From positions 68,677,453-68,741,452 of the forward strand of contig CM049311.1 of NCBI GenBank assembly GCA_026874595.1: a DNA stretch of 64,000 bases. The letters are read 5' to 3'. Under the pieces are notes generated by a model that worked only from the letters and a program-made list of their open reading frames with translations, searched no databases and was not told where the DNA came from. The translations under genes and the position numbers were made by a program. Below are positions 47,709-59,412 of this stretch, in pieces. Source of the DNA: Sipunculus nudus. Taxonomy: Eukaryota; Annelida; Sipuncula; Golfingiida; Sipunculidae. Each line of letters starts with the position of its first letter. Positions within the stretch are counted from its first letter, which is position 1.

Positions 47709-50093
47709 TAGTGGCCCATGGGCCATGATGCTCAGCTGAATTCAAGGAATGGTGAACAAGGAGCAAAATGACTGTGAGAGTGCAAAAAATTGAATTTTGT
47801 GGAGGATCCAAAGAAATGGGTTTCATTTGGCTATTGGACAGATGACCACTTCATTTGAATGTCTCAAAAATAGAAAAAAATGTGTAAAAATTTGAAAAAA
47901 AATACAGGAAGTGCCACAAGTCTGCAGGAACTGATGAAACACTTCATGATCAATATGCATGCAAACAATCATGGCAGTCAAAGCATTAGGTATTCATATA
48001 CTGGATCTTTTGTATCAAATTTTTAACTAGAATACGGGTAGTCGACAAGCGACTAAGTGTATCCGCCGACTTCAGAATGGGACGGGTGAAGTAAATCATG
48101 GATTGAGTGGCAAGGGGAAATAGAGTGAGGTGTGTTACATATTAGCATGGATGTCTGAAGCCGAAATGTGTATGTAGGTGGCGGTACCTCAAGAAAGCTA
48201 TCCAAGTTGTATACATATGCAAAATTTTAGGGAGATAAGCCAACCACTACTTGTATATGAGTAATTTAATCCCACAGCAGACAAACAGGAGGCTGTGCAT
48301 AAATGGTTGCAGTTGGCGCCACAAATTTTATGTATGAATAAGAGCTATGTGAGATCTATACACATGAAGAATTTAAGGGGGATATGTCAAACCAGTCCTG
48401 AGAAATAAGCCTGGATGTCTGCAGTGTAGACGTAAATGTAGGTGGCGCCACCTGCCACAAAATCCAAAAAGCTATCCAAGATGTATAAACCTGCAAAATT
48501 ATAGGAAGATAAGTCAAAGCACTGCCGAGATATGAGTGATTTTATCCCACAGCAGACAAACAGATGGACGCTGCGAAAATGGTTGCAGGTGGCGCAACCA
48601 GATTTGCGTATGATAAAGAACTATGTGTGATCTATACACATGCAAAATTGCAAAAGGATATGTCAAACCAGTCTTGAGATATAAGCCTGTATGTCTGCAG
48701 CCTTACGTGAATGTAGGTGGCACCATCTGTCATAAAATCAAGAAAGCTATCCAGGATGTATCTACATGCAAAATTTTAGGCAGATAAGTCCAGCCAATGC
48801 AGAGATATGAGTGATTTTTTCCGAAGGCAGATGAACAGATGGACGCTGTGCAAAAAATGGTTGCAGGTGGCGCCATCATTTTTAGTGAAAGTTATAAAGC
48901 TATCAAAGGGCTACATTTGTGCAAATATTTTAGCTTGATCGGTTAAACAGTTCCCAAGGTATGTTTGTTTATGTGTTGAAACAGACGCACAAATGGACAC
49001 AGGGCAGAGAGGAAAGGTCAGAGGTAAACCAAACATAAGGGTGCAGCAGTTCATATGTGACCCGATCATAATTCCGAATTTTAAAAATTTCCGCCCAGTG
49101 GTTACGGAGGAGTTCTCCGGAAACCTAGGCGGCGGCGGCGGCGGCGTCCGACTAAAAACATAGAATCTGCAAAACTCTGTTTTGGCGGATACAATTATCC
49201 AGGGGTTAGGGGGTGGGGGGGGGGGGCATATGAGCCCAATTGCTCGGAGGATATGGGTAACAAAGACCTAATTTCAATTTTCCATGAAGACTATTCATGG
49301 ACCTCCCCTGATGTCAAGTATGAAGATTCTAGTTCAAGGGGCTACTATTTGTGCCCTCACAATACGAGGCTTTATTTGAAGGTCTCAAAATAAGGAAAAC
49401 ATTTGTAAAAATTTGAAAAAATACCGGTGGTGCCAACATTCTGTAGGAACTGATGAAACATTCCATGATAAATATTCCTGAAAGAATCATAGTGATCAAT
49501 GCATTAGTTATTCAGATGCTGGAGCTTTTGTATCATATTTTTAATTGTTCTGAGGGGTACTTACGAGCCCCATAGGTCAGAGGATATGGGTAACAGAGAC
49601 CTAATTTTAGGTTTCCAAGGAGACTTTTCATGGACCTCCCCTGATGTCAGAGTAAGAAGATTCCAGGTCCAGTGGTTACGATTTGTGCCCTATTAACAGA
49701 TGACAGCTTCTTTGAAGATCTCAAAATAGAGAACAAATTCGTAAAAATTTGAAAAAAACAGGTTGCGCCACCAGTTTGCGGGAACTGATGGAACACTCCG
49801 TGATTAATATTCATGCAGAGAATCACGGTGAACAATGCAGCAGTTACTCAGCTTCTTGAGCATTTGTATCAAATTTTTGATTATTCTGTGGAGTACTTAC
49901 GAGACCCATAACTCGAAAATATGGGTAACAGAAACGTAATTTCAGGTTTCCAAGGAGATTTTTTATGGACCTCCCAGGATATCAAGTTGAAAAATTCCAA
50001 GTCCAGCAGTTACAATGTGTGCCCTGTTGACGGACAGACAACGGACAAAGATTGATCGCTATAGCTCAGATGACTTTCAGTCAGCTGAGCTAA
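47709..50093 (+). mobile_element. Composite dispersed repeat, interrupted by a second element
   Basis: The left end includes GCTCAGCTGA (47730-47739) and the right end its inverse TCAGCTGAGC (about 50080-50090). The body holds about three diverged copies of a module with GGATATGGGTAACAGAGACC, TTTCCAAGGAGACTTTTCATG, GACCTCCCCTGATGTCA, AGGAACTGATGAAACA and GAGCTTTTGTATCA. The same modules occur at 26.9-27.9 kb. No protein is encoded. The family name is unknown to me. Confidence 0.65.
48059..49192. mobile_element. TIR element nested inside the 47.7-50.1 kb repeat
   Basis: GTATCCGCC (48059-48067) is the exact inverse of GGCGGATAC (49184-49192). Inside are about three units of roughly 270 bp with CCCACAGCAGACAAACAG, GGTTGCAGGTGGCGCCA, GATCTATACACATGCAAAAT and AAAGCTATCCAAGATGTAT. 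The outer repeat is broken here: its left part ends at TTTTTAACT and resumes at GAGCCCAATTGCTCGGAGGA, whereas the uninterrupted module at about 49540-49580 runs TTTTTAATTGTTCTGAGGGG through to GAGCCCCATAGGTCAGAGGA. Confidence 0.7.
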
Positions 50094-50257
50094 ATTACGA
50101 AACAAGGATAAAAAAAAGATCCTCATATTTCTATTTGCCTTTAAAATCTCTCGTACCCGGTCCTCAAACAACAATATATGCAGCTATATGGGAACTGGAT
50201 TTCATTATGACATGCATTGCTTAATTAACAGTCAATGAATGTACCAAGCCGACTGTT

Positions 50258-50361
50258 GGTGAAGCATGCAGACGTTACATTGTAGATTCTATAAAACTGT
50301 CGTTTCTACGGTGAAGCATGCAGATGTAACATTGTAGTTTCTAAAACACTGTCGTTTCTAA
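50258..50361. repeat. 52-bp tandem duplication
   Basis: GGTGAAGCATGCAGACGTTA followed by CATTGTAGATTCTATAAAAC occurs at 50258 and again, slightly changed, at 50310. Confidence 0.9.
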
Positions 50362-52023
50362 AACCTCAATAAGCGATTCATTGTCTAAAATTGTACATTG
50401 AAAACACTGCGTAGAATTAAGCTATATATGACAAAGTAGATAAAAATACGTTTAATACAGAACTAAAACATGAAAACGTATCAGGTAATCCATAAATGGG
50501 TAAGTAAGTGAGGATTAAATGTCTATATATAGTATATCTCTAATTGTAACATGCGTTATTTTCCTTTATCAATTGGCCCTTTCACAGTATCTGGATCTAA
50601 TTGCCTTGAATTGTCAAATGGTGCATGCAACATCATCAATGTTGTAAAATTTAGTAATACTCTGACCCCTGTCTTACAACTGAGATAGAGAGAGAGAAAG
50701 GAGGGGGCACCTTTCCAAGGACTGCATTAAGACAGCAAGGTTTCTGATAACTACCATTCGTTTCTCTGAGGGAAACTAGTGCAACCACGGCATTTTTAAC
50801 AGATACGGGTTTATTTAGGCGACAGATCGATGACAGTGCATGATCGTGAGGGAGTGCAAACGGGGGGGGGGACCTATAAATGGAAAGTAGGTGTTATGCT
50901 AAAGAAGAAGGCTGACGTTAAACTATAGGAGAATTTTCCTTCAATGACAAAAAAATAAACTTTTTTCTCGGAAGTCCCTGGCCACACAAGAACCTAGGCC
51001 CTCCTCCAAATATCTTTACGTGTTAGCCCTTGTAGAGTTTGGACTTCAGCTTCCTGTGCAGAAGCTACAAACAGTTTCTTTAACGTGTTGGGCTGGCACA
51101 GTTATTGCTAATCAATAGTTGGCGGTGATAAGACTCCACTCAAGGAACACATACGTCCCTGTCACCGCCAAACACCAAATATACAGTACCATTATAAACT
51201 GAGATGAAAGAATTTCAACGAAATGAATGTGACGGAGCCAATGTCGTTATTATGACAAAACATAGGTATATGTTAATAATCATGAGCGCAAAGACCTAGT
51301 GTTGTATGATAAACGCGTTACATCAGTTGTAGGCCTTTTTTATATTAATATCCAAAGCAAAAACAAAAAAAAAACAATAATTGGAAGATGACTTTTTTAA
51401 ATATATTACCACAAAAGATTCGATAAGCAATAAATATTGCTTAAGCCGATTAAAGAGGGCGTCATATGTTTATATCTCTCTTTAAACCTACGAGATGAAA
51501 TTTATGCAAGATGAAGTGATGTTTTGAATAATCAGCCAGTAAGAAACTGATTTGGCCGTTGGAGAATTCGTTATATCGAGGTAAGTCGATCGGGAAAAAT
51601 TCCAGAAAACATCTCATATACTGATTTCAGTTTAATAGATGCAAAGAGCTGTAACTGTAATTTTACATATGTTCTTCAGCATCTTTAGCATGCCTCCATG
51701 AATATTATAAAATATAATTAACGTAATACCAGTTAAATTATTTTTATGTTTTATGTACATTATATTTTACGATACTTTACAAACATGGCTATTGATCATC
51801 AGGGAAAAAAGTGCTTACTATTTTTTTATTCTGATAATAAATCAGAGAGAGAGAGAGAGAGATATGTAGGAAGAGCAGTGCTGATGATGGTATGGGGAAT
51901 GAAACATGAATACACAGAAGGTCGGTTTACTGCCGATAGGAATCGAATGCGGACGACCAGAAGGTCATGGGTTATTTGGGTCATATGTTAACAAGGTAAC
52001 CGTTAATCAATCAAGATAATTAC

Positions 52024-52191
52024 CTTTATCAATCCTCCTTTACTGACGAGTTTTGCGCCTGTGTATCGCTGGTAAGTGTTCATCTTGTCCCGGACTCGCT
52101 GTACGTACGGGTTCGTGTTTGATATCAACCGGAAACCCGTGAGGTTCAAGGAATTGTGCCGAAAGTACTCCATATCAATGGTTTCCAAATC
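52024..52191 (-). CDS. GRIK2-like: Kainate-type glutamate receptor, exon w4 (ATD)
   Basis: The acceptor AG lies at 52193-52192 (TTTTTACAG before GATTTGG) and the donor is AAG|GTAATT at 52023-52022. The phase-0 exon encodes residues 162-217. DLETIDMEYFRHNSLNLTGF aligns with [20 protein letters not shown] of GluK2, and the family's RI-NTEN appears as RLISNTN. NLT is a glycosylation sequon at the same position as NMT in GluK2. The exon ends GGLIK and continues with THAAL of w5, matching GLLDGFMTTDAAL with a shorter loop. Confidence 0.93.
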
Positions 52192-52470
52192 CTGTAAAAA
52201 TAGAGAGTCCATGTATCGAATCTAACTTTATCCTAATCTCAGAAAGGTCGTGATACTTTGAAAATCTCAGGATTTTTTGTAGTAACGTGTGGCTTGTATG
52301 ATATGAGTATGACGTTATCTTTAATGAAAATTATATGTGATATACACGTGGCGTTTACATAACATATAATAATTTAATTGAAAATAACAGCGTTTTTATA
52401 ATATTTGATAATAAAATATATCATGATGAAGACAGTCATTAGAGGGTTTGTCGGTAGGATGTATACTCAC
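52192..52470 (-). other. Intron w3-w4 (279 bp)
   Basis: A short AT-rich intron; donor CTT|GTGAGT, acceptor TTTTTACAG. Nothing else is seen. Confidence 0.8.
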
Positions 52471-52524
52471 AAGGTTGGTGATGATGTAATGATGTTCATC
52501 GTCAATCATGCCAAGTTGAAGGCC
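52471..52524 (-). CDS. GRIK2-like: Kainate-type glutamate receptor, micro-exon w3 (ATD, 54 bp)
   Basis: Only 18 codons, residues 144-161, GLQLGMIDDEHHYIITNL. They align with ALAMGMMTEYYHYIFTTL in the GluK2 ATD. The acceptor AG lies at 52526-52525 (CTTTTTAG before GGCC) and the donor is CTT|GTGAGT at 52470-52469. Phase 0 on both sides fits w2 and w4 exactly, and the conserved HYI-T-L leaves little doubt. It is too short to be found as a stand-alone reading frame. Confidence 0.92.
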
Positions 52525-53454
52525 CTAAAAAGAAAACAAATATTACAGTCAGGAAAGCGGACACAGTCAGGGAGTGGGATTTCTTGTTGGGCGAAGTGCA
52601 TGGGCTTTAATTATTTTACTCTTTGGTTATATGGTCTATATTATTGTAATCTTGCTTTACATTTTTGAAATTCATTTAAACGTCCAAAAAACAAAAGTGA
52701 AGAAGCAATATATTAGCTGTATGGTAAAGTGTCCGAAAATGCATATAGCCCGAAGTTGAAATCCAGCAATTATTCAAGTATGATCTACAGGGTGTTATAT
52801 AAAAATTACAATTTGTTAAATGACGGGAAATCTCCTGGGTAAGCATGTTGACTAGGGATGACCTTGTGCGGAGCGCAAAGTTACATCAAGGACTCCCATA
52901 TCGATCACTTCAGTTAAATGTGTGTTTTATTTGTGTTTGGGTTATTTACATAGACAGGTAATGGTCTGGTTATAAAGAGGTATATTCTGAAAACTTACAT
53001 TTGGGTTCATTAGAATTTTCCGAAGTCGGCTGACTCGAACGAATGTACAAATGATTATACCGTAAAGACAATACAATTTTGGCACTGCAGGTGATTTGCT
53101 AGGTATCATTCAAATATAATATTTGTCATGATAACTTGCGACTTGCGTACTTGCAAGCGGAGTAAAAATGAAAGTAACTTCTGGCACTGGTCAGGTTTCT
53201 GGCTCATGATTTAACTTATGGCATCTCGATTGGCTCAGTTTTATACCGTGGAAAGTCATTAAAACCAGAACTGTCCACATCTGCTAGAAAACGTGTTTTT
53301 CAATTAATCGTTAAACATCTAAATGTTTTTTTCTAAAGATATTTAGTATATGTAAACTGTATCGAAATAACTTTCCGAAAGAACTTATTGTTTTTTTTAT
53401 CATTTCCATTTATATATGATTTTTCCGAATATAAATTTTATGACTACATTATAC

Positions 53455-53458
<4 letters not shown>

Positions 53459-53494
<36 letters not shown>
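53459..53494. repeat. (TA)n microsatellite
   Basis: About 17 TA repeats followed by AATAATAATAATGATAA-type trinucleotide repeats. Confidence 0.93.
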
Positions 53495-53496
<2 letters not shown>

Positions 53497-54522
53497 ATAA
53501 AATAATAAAAATAATAATAATAATAATGATAACAATACCAATAATGATGAAGTGTATTTGTTTAATCCCTTGCCATAAATATTAATTCATGAAAATTTCT
53601 CGTGGAAGCGTGGCCAGAAACATAGCCAACGACTGAAAGCTGGATGGAACACTACTGGCCCCTTTGCCCAGAGGATAGGTGAAATTACTCGAAAGAAAAA
53701 AAGATAATCCCAATTTAACTAGAACTCAAAACAAATTTATTCCGAAATTTGCCCAAAAAAGATATAATATAAAAGCCACTATGTAATAGCCACTTTTTTT
53801 ATATCTTAATATATGAGAAAACAGAACAATTAAATACAATCACGTGCCTGATAGGTAGTATTAAAATACGGGGGCCGCCATGTTTGTCACGTCCTTCCCA
53901 GCGGCCTCGCGCCGAGACGACAAAGGACTAGCTATTAAATAATCTGCACGTCATCCGTTGACCGGGTGAACAGATATGGAAGAACTGTGTAGGGACCGGT
54001 TAAGGCCCGCTTCATTTGCACTGAGACAAGCTGAGAGACAGGTTTTGAGCCTAAAGGGAATGAAAACCCGTATGTGAGAATCTATCTGCAGTAATTACCC
54101 CCGATAAATCCATTTGACCTAACATGCCGATTCTTCTTGAATGCTAAGAGAACTAATCAGACTTGTTTTTCTGTATCCCCGGTGGCTGTCGTGACTTTCT
54201 TTAATCCGTTTTGCCAGTTCTATTTACATAAGAGTAGGACCGGATGTAAAAGGGAATGTTGCATGCGGCTCTAATTGTCTCCTCTTAGAATCCAATGTGA
54301 ATTTCAATTGATCTTATATAAAAAGGCCGCAGAAGGCCTGAGAAGACAATCTTTGTTATCAGTAATGGCACACTTTGTTTTATAAAGATATATATATAAT
54401 AGAGTGGTTTGCTGCTTAGTTCTATATAATAAACAGAATTACAAAAAAAAACAAGTCCGCATATTAAAAGTGCAAACGAAACTTTTTTATATAAAAAAAA
54501 TCATGTATAGGCCAAAATAAAA

Positions 54523-54831
54523 AAAGGTATGGTTCTCAGGCACTTTTTTTTCAGAAATCAATGCGGGCGGACGCTTTTTTTATTTTAAATTTTTTGGTAT
54601 GTTTCGATAAAAATGTCAAATGATAAGAGAAAAGCATGAAAATTACAGTTTTATTTTGCTAAATAAGTAAAAGCACTACAAAACAAAGGAAATTGTATGG
54701 TTTTATCTTCTTGAAAGAAATGTCGGAGCGGCAGCAGCTCAAAATTGGAAAAATTTTATTGAAAATCAAATAAAAATTGTTGATGCGGGGGTTTAAAATT
54801 GATGCGGGCGGTGCCTGAGGACCATACCTTT
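54523..54831. mobile_element. MITE with 21-bp terminal inverted repeats
   Basis: The left end AAAGGTATGGTTCTCAGGCA(C) at 54523-54543 is the inverse of GTGCCTGAGGACCATACCTT(T) at 54811-54831, with one mismatch. The 309-bp body has subterminal GATGCGGGCGG words at both ends and no coding capacity. It sits in the intron between w2 and w3. A degraded relative lies at about 9.0-9.2 kb. Confidence 0.85.
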
Positions 54832-55605
54832 AATTTTTTTTGGCCATAGTCATATTTCTTTTTCATTTCGTCAAGAATGACAGTTCAGGCTCTCATACAG
54901 ATTTTGCCATGATGCTATGGACCGTGAGATAGAAGAATTAAATTTTTGTGTATATCCAATGCCTGGAGATTATTGCATTGTCGGTGTTACGGATAACTAT
55001 GATTGTCTTTGATCTTGTAGAAACATACGTGTAGATAAAAGTTAATCATGTGAGGAAAGGAAATGCAATTTACATCATAAAGAAAGAGAGAAAAAGATGT
55101 AACCTTGTGCTTTTAGTCAAAGAATAGCTATATCCTGAGGAATTGGTAATCCTATTAAATCTCCTTTGACTTCAGACTAACAATTAGATTAGTAATTCAC
55201 TTTAGTGGAGGAAAGCAAGAAAGAAATAAGAAAAAGAAAGTTTGCAGTGACGTCCTGTCACCCAGGAAATCCCTTGGGTATCAAAACTCGAGGGTTTTGA
55301 TTTTTTAAATCAACTTAATTGTATAATGCATACACACGCCATAATGGTCATGGAAACCACTGGGGAAGGGTAATGGCAAATACCAATGGATAGAGATGCC
55401 TTTCAGGTGGCTAAGATTTATTAATTAAGGGGTCTTTGTATAATATTACGTTGTATTTATATAATTAAAATATCGGACCACCGAGATAAAAGAACGAGGG
55501 TGCATGGGCAGATAATAACACCAGAAAAAAATATGGAATTGAGAGTTTATATCTAATACATCACATACTCTGAACATACAATATAAAGGATATGTTTAGA
55601 CTTAC

Positions 55606-55781
55606 AGATAACAAGAAAAGGTGGGTCATTTCCAGACTTAGGTGTACAAGAAACTGTCTGTATCCCGACTTCTCAAGTTCTTTTAAAGACTCGCGGATGT
55701 TATGACCCGAAACCTGTCGTAATTTGATGTCTACTGTGTCCTGATGCGGTTCCTTGAATATATCTTGTAATAAAAGGAGGT
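55606..55781 (-). CDS. GRIK2-like: Kainate-type glutamate receptor, exon w2 (ATD)
   Basis: The acceptor AG lies at 55783-55782 (TTATTTGTAG before ACCTCC) and the donor is TCT|GTAAGT at 55605-55604. The first two bases AC complete Asp85 with the last G of w1. Residues 86-143 begin LLLLQDIFKEP, against LIRLQELIKAP of GluK2. The IKLRQ strand and the helix ESLKELEKSGYRQFLVHLS follow, against PLLKEMKRGKEFHVIFDCS. It ends in phase 0 before micro-exon w3. It is part of the extracellular amino-terminal domain. Confidence 0.93.
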
Positions 55782-56509
55782 CTACAAATAAAAAAAGATA
55801 TTTGTGTATAAATATCACAAAATATCTAAAACAATTCAAAAGTCCTCGTTAATTTCCTATGAAACTTATATGTTGCTATGCCCCTCTCTACGACCCATTT
55901 ACAGAGAAACACACTGAATATGTTGTTATGGAAAACAAATATGGATAAACAACATATATGTTAACATATACATTTTTTGTTGACGAACCGCAACTCAGTG
56001 TTCCTTGACCAATAGCGAGATTGAGTTCTCGGTGGAGCGCCAGATTTGCCGCAGATATGCTGAATACGGTCTGATCCCTACTGTCTTGCGGCATTGCCAT
56101 AAACAGTACTCAGATATAAACACAGTCCCATCTTCTTGATGGAAGTCTGTGTCCATGCATTATTGAGCGAGCATATAAAGTTCGTCATGGGTTCGATTGT
56201 ATTTCACTTCTTGTACCAAGGTATTCTTCAAGGCCGTTGTCCCATCTAAATACCATTACTGGACGCATTACTGAGCAAAATGGGCTATTGAGGATCCTCC
56301 CTGGAACTGATAATTTTTGGGTTATCATGTATGTAATAAATTGAAGCCGGCGTTAGATCACATCACAAGGGTTGGGCGTATCTCTATACCAGTTTCATTT
56401 ATTTGACCAACAAGACTTTACATTTAGCAAGAATAAAAGTCCGATTTGGCACTAAAAAGTTAATGCCCGCAAGAGCATTACTTATATGTTATATAAGCAG
56501 CTGAAACAC

Positions 56510-56514
<5 letters not shown>

Positions 56515-56554
<40 letters not shown>
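56515..56554. repeat. (TA)n microsatellite
   Basis: About 19 TA repeats. The Ile-Tyr run in an overlapping minus-strand frame is spurious. Confidence 0.95.
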
Positions 56555-56558
<4 letters not shown>

Positions 56559-58190
56559 TAAATTGACAGAAGAGAACGTTAGTTCATCCATCATGACCAT
56601 TACTACCACTGAAAGTCGCTCATAGTATACATTGAGATCTGTGTGAAGTCCTAAGGCTGCACGAGTCTCCGCCATTCCAGTATTAAATAATTCAAATCTT
56701 CTTCGATAATTTACGGTATCCCTCCGAAAATGTGAGAGAACACCATCACTAACACGTGACACGAAAGAGACAGCCTCGTTACGTATCACTATTCTCACAC
56801 AATACTTAAGCTAAAATTGTCCAAATTACAGGACTTACACATTACCATCATTAGTTACAACAGCAGGTAATCATCTGTATTACAGGAATGACGCGTCATA
56901 CTTTCCCTTCATTATGCACTTTTCTTGTCCACAATGGTAAAGCCCTAGATTAAAAAAAATACAATTTCCATGATAATGGATTGTACTGCTCCCTCTTTGG
57001 ATCTATCAAACCTTTTATTACCGAAGATGCCATTACCATCACTATTCAACCATCAATGATTTTTTGGCAGCATACGACCCCTTTCCTTGCTAACTTGATA
57101 TTGCTACATTTTTTCAACATATATGACAAAACAAAACATTTAGTTCCTTTTCGTGGTTAATAAACTTCCTGCCTGCGAATCATAATCACTTAAGAAAGGG
57201 ATTCACCATTTGTGTATTATTTGAATACCGAAAGGATATCTGATGATATTTCTGCTTAAAAATATGATATTATGTGCTTGAATTCGTCAATCAGTGTCAG
57301 CTTGAGACATTTATGTGGTTATCGCACTCCAGTTTGTACTAAAATTTAGTCTCTCAGCTTTAAAAATCACAAAATGCACAATTTAGGTAATACAGCCTGA
57401 TATATTAGGTAACGACCGTGGGGAATAGCCGACACTCAATGTTCCTTAAAGTTAAGTTTAACATAACAATGTTTATATTTTAAATCAATTTATATTTTTC
57501 TGTTTCTATTGAATAGAACCAATACCCTAATGTGCAACTTTAAAGCTACAGACGACTGAGTCTTTATGATTAATTTCGTACTTATGTCTACGTATTTCCT
57601 TAATAGGCAATCGACTTAAGAATGGCAAAGTGAACCATGTATATTTGATAAAGTCCTTGATACAGGAATGAAGGCCGTGTTTTTAGATATTTAATACTTT
57701 ATCATATTCTGGATTGTTGTAGTTAGAAGATTGATCATGATCAGAGGACGGTGTTTTTCTTGTTCTGATCCTGAGGCGGACATAGTTCCCATGAGAAAAT
57801 AAGGATCCAAACATAAAACATGATGGGGAAGTTACCAAGGTTACGCCGCTCGTGCAAGAGGACTACATCGTGAAAAGTAGCAAATGAAACATTTAGAGGC
57901 GTGTCAGGGTGAAATACCTCAAGTCAAAGTCGACCAAAATAGCACTGGAGTGACCTTAACATTCGGGCTGCCGCAGAGGTACGCCCTTTTACTGCATGTT
58001 CTGTTCTGCCGTTATTTTATTTATTCACGTTAAGTACACAGTATTCTACAACAGCTTTTGGACAACAGCTATAAATTTACCCCCAAGCCGAGCACATTTT
58101 AGGTTTTTATGAGGAGGTAAGGTGTGTACATGTATCATTTGACCCCCATGCCTCGTATATTGTGATGTTCCAATAGGTAATCTATAACCT

Positions 58191-58520
58191 ATTGTCTGCA
58201 CTATATCCTGGAAAATGAGCTATCAGACTACCCTCGCTGCGGTATAGAATGATTAGGAAGACTCGCATAAAAAATTGTCCCAGAATACAGCCATGGAATC
58301 TTGATATCGAGTACGTCACATGTATATACAATATACAGAGAAAAAAGCTCATATATGTTATATTTGATAATTCTCCATTCAGTTATATGATTATATTATT
58401 GGTAAACTTTAACTTATTGTCTGCACTACATCCTATTAATTGAGCTTTCAGACCACCTTCGCTACGATAGAGAAACATTTGGATAACTGGCATAACAAAA
58501 TATTCCAGAATTCAGCCATT
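58191..58520. repeat. Imperfect direct duplication, about 105 bp spaced ~215 bp
   Basis: ATTGTCTGCACTATATCCTG, then GAGCTATCAGACTACCCTCG and CCCAGAATACAGCCATGG at 58191-58296, recur as ATTGTCTGCACTACATCCTA, GAGCTTTCAGACCACCTTCG and TCCAGAATTCAGCCATTG at about 58410-58520. Confidence 0.75.
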
Positions 58521-59157
58521 GTTATATGATACAACGGGTTGTCTGCATGATAATGCATTTTTTTCCTTCTGGTTGTTTGTGTATATAGGAAAACTATATA
58601 AACACGATGAAATTTAATTCCGATACAATAATCATATTTGTTATATTTATCATCATTTGATTTTTACTTCTGTAAATATCGAGCTTTACAAAACTCTGTT
58701 TCTGGAAAGACGTCGGCATAGATTTTGAAAACATAAAATTCACACTATCTTCTAGATTCCCTGATAAAAATCATTGGTATAATTTAAAATCCGTGAAGTC
58801 GATGGGAAACCTTCGTAAATTCTTCAGGACATGGAAGCCGCATGGTAAACAAATTGGTTTCTTAGAAACCGAGTGCATTAATTTTGACACCGCCTCCCCT
58901 TCCTCTATTATTAATTTTCAACAGAAATGTTATGCGCCAGTTCTTTCGAGCAAAAACTAAACCTTTTTTATCATGTTGTGCTTTTTACCTGTTTCGCTGA
59001 AAATGTCAGTTATTATCATGATGTTCCCTTATCCCATGAAATTTTATCGAAATACTATAATAAAAAGATTAAATAATTCATGAAAAAATTGCCTGAGAAG
59101 CAGACCTTTTTGTGGCCTATATTACTAACACTTATTTTATACAGCCTAGGCACCCAC

Positions 59158-59412
59158 CAGATTCATGTTCGTAGACGACAACGAAGTTTGTCCAATGATA
59201 GGTCCGCAGCAAATCCAGGTAAGCTCTGCAGAGACGGGAAGCATCCGGGTACAAGTTGATTGAGAAGAGCTGAGTGGCGTCCTCTAGCGGTTCCAGCCTT
59301 GTCTCGATGTGCGGGATCTCCAGCGTGTTACACATGGAGTTTATATGTCGTGCTACCTGCGACTGATAAGGCCCAAAGATCGCAGCAATACCAAGGCCAG
59401 CCTGGTTGCACG
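59158..59412 (-). CDS. GRIK2-like: Kainate-type glutamate receptor, exon w1 (first exon visible, ATD)
   Basis: The acceptor AG lies at 59414-59413 (CTCTTCACAG before CGTGCAAC) and the best donor is CTG|GTGGGT at 59157-59156. Two leading bases CG complete a codon begun in an unseen upstream exon, Ala if that exon ends in G. Residues 1-84 begin CNQAGLGIAAIFGP, against CDQLSLGVAAIFGP of GluK2. The conserved SMCNTLEIPHIETR, against SICNALGVPHIQTR, follows, and then NLYPDASRLCRAYLDLL against SLYPDFSSLSRAILDLV. The ATD Cys at residue 1 and the CN Cys are conserved. About 90-100 residues, including the signal peptide, should precede this exon, judging from GluK2 length (about 908 residues against 847 seen). 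Confidence 0.93.

Larger units (their letters stand above)
45143..52023 (-). other. Intron w4-w5 (6881 bp)
   Basis: It contains the nested repeat element at 47709-50093 and a 52-bp tandem duplication at 50258-50361. No exon-like segment is found in the rest, including the plus-strand frames near 47127 and 51746. Confidence 0.75.
52525..55605 (-). other. Intron w2-w3 (3081 bp)
   Basis: It contains a (TA)n tract at 53459-53494, an ATA/ATG-rich stretch to about 53550 and the MITE at 54523-54831. No exon-like segment is seen. Confidence 0.75.
55782..59157 (-). other. Intron w1-w2 (3376 bp)
   Basis: It contains the (TA)n tract at 56515-56554 and an imperfect ~105-bp duplication (58191-58296 and 58410-58520). 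A minus-strand frame at 55888-56100 looks somewhat protein-like but does not fit between w1 and w2, whose splice phases match directly. Confidence 0.75.

Noticed and set aside
55888-56100. A minus-strand frame starting MAMPQDSRDQTVFSISAANL
   Set aside because: It looks slightly protein-like but does not align with the receptor, and w1 and w2 already join in phase around it; no other family is recognised.
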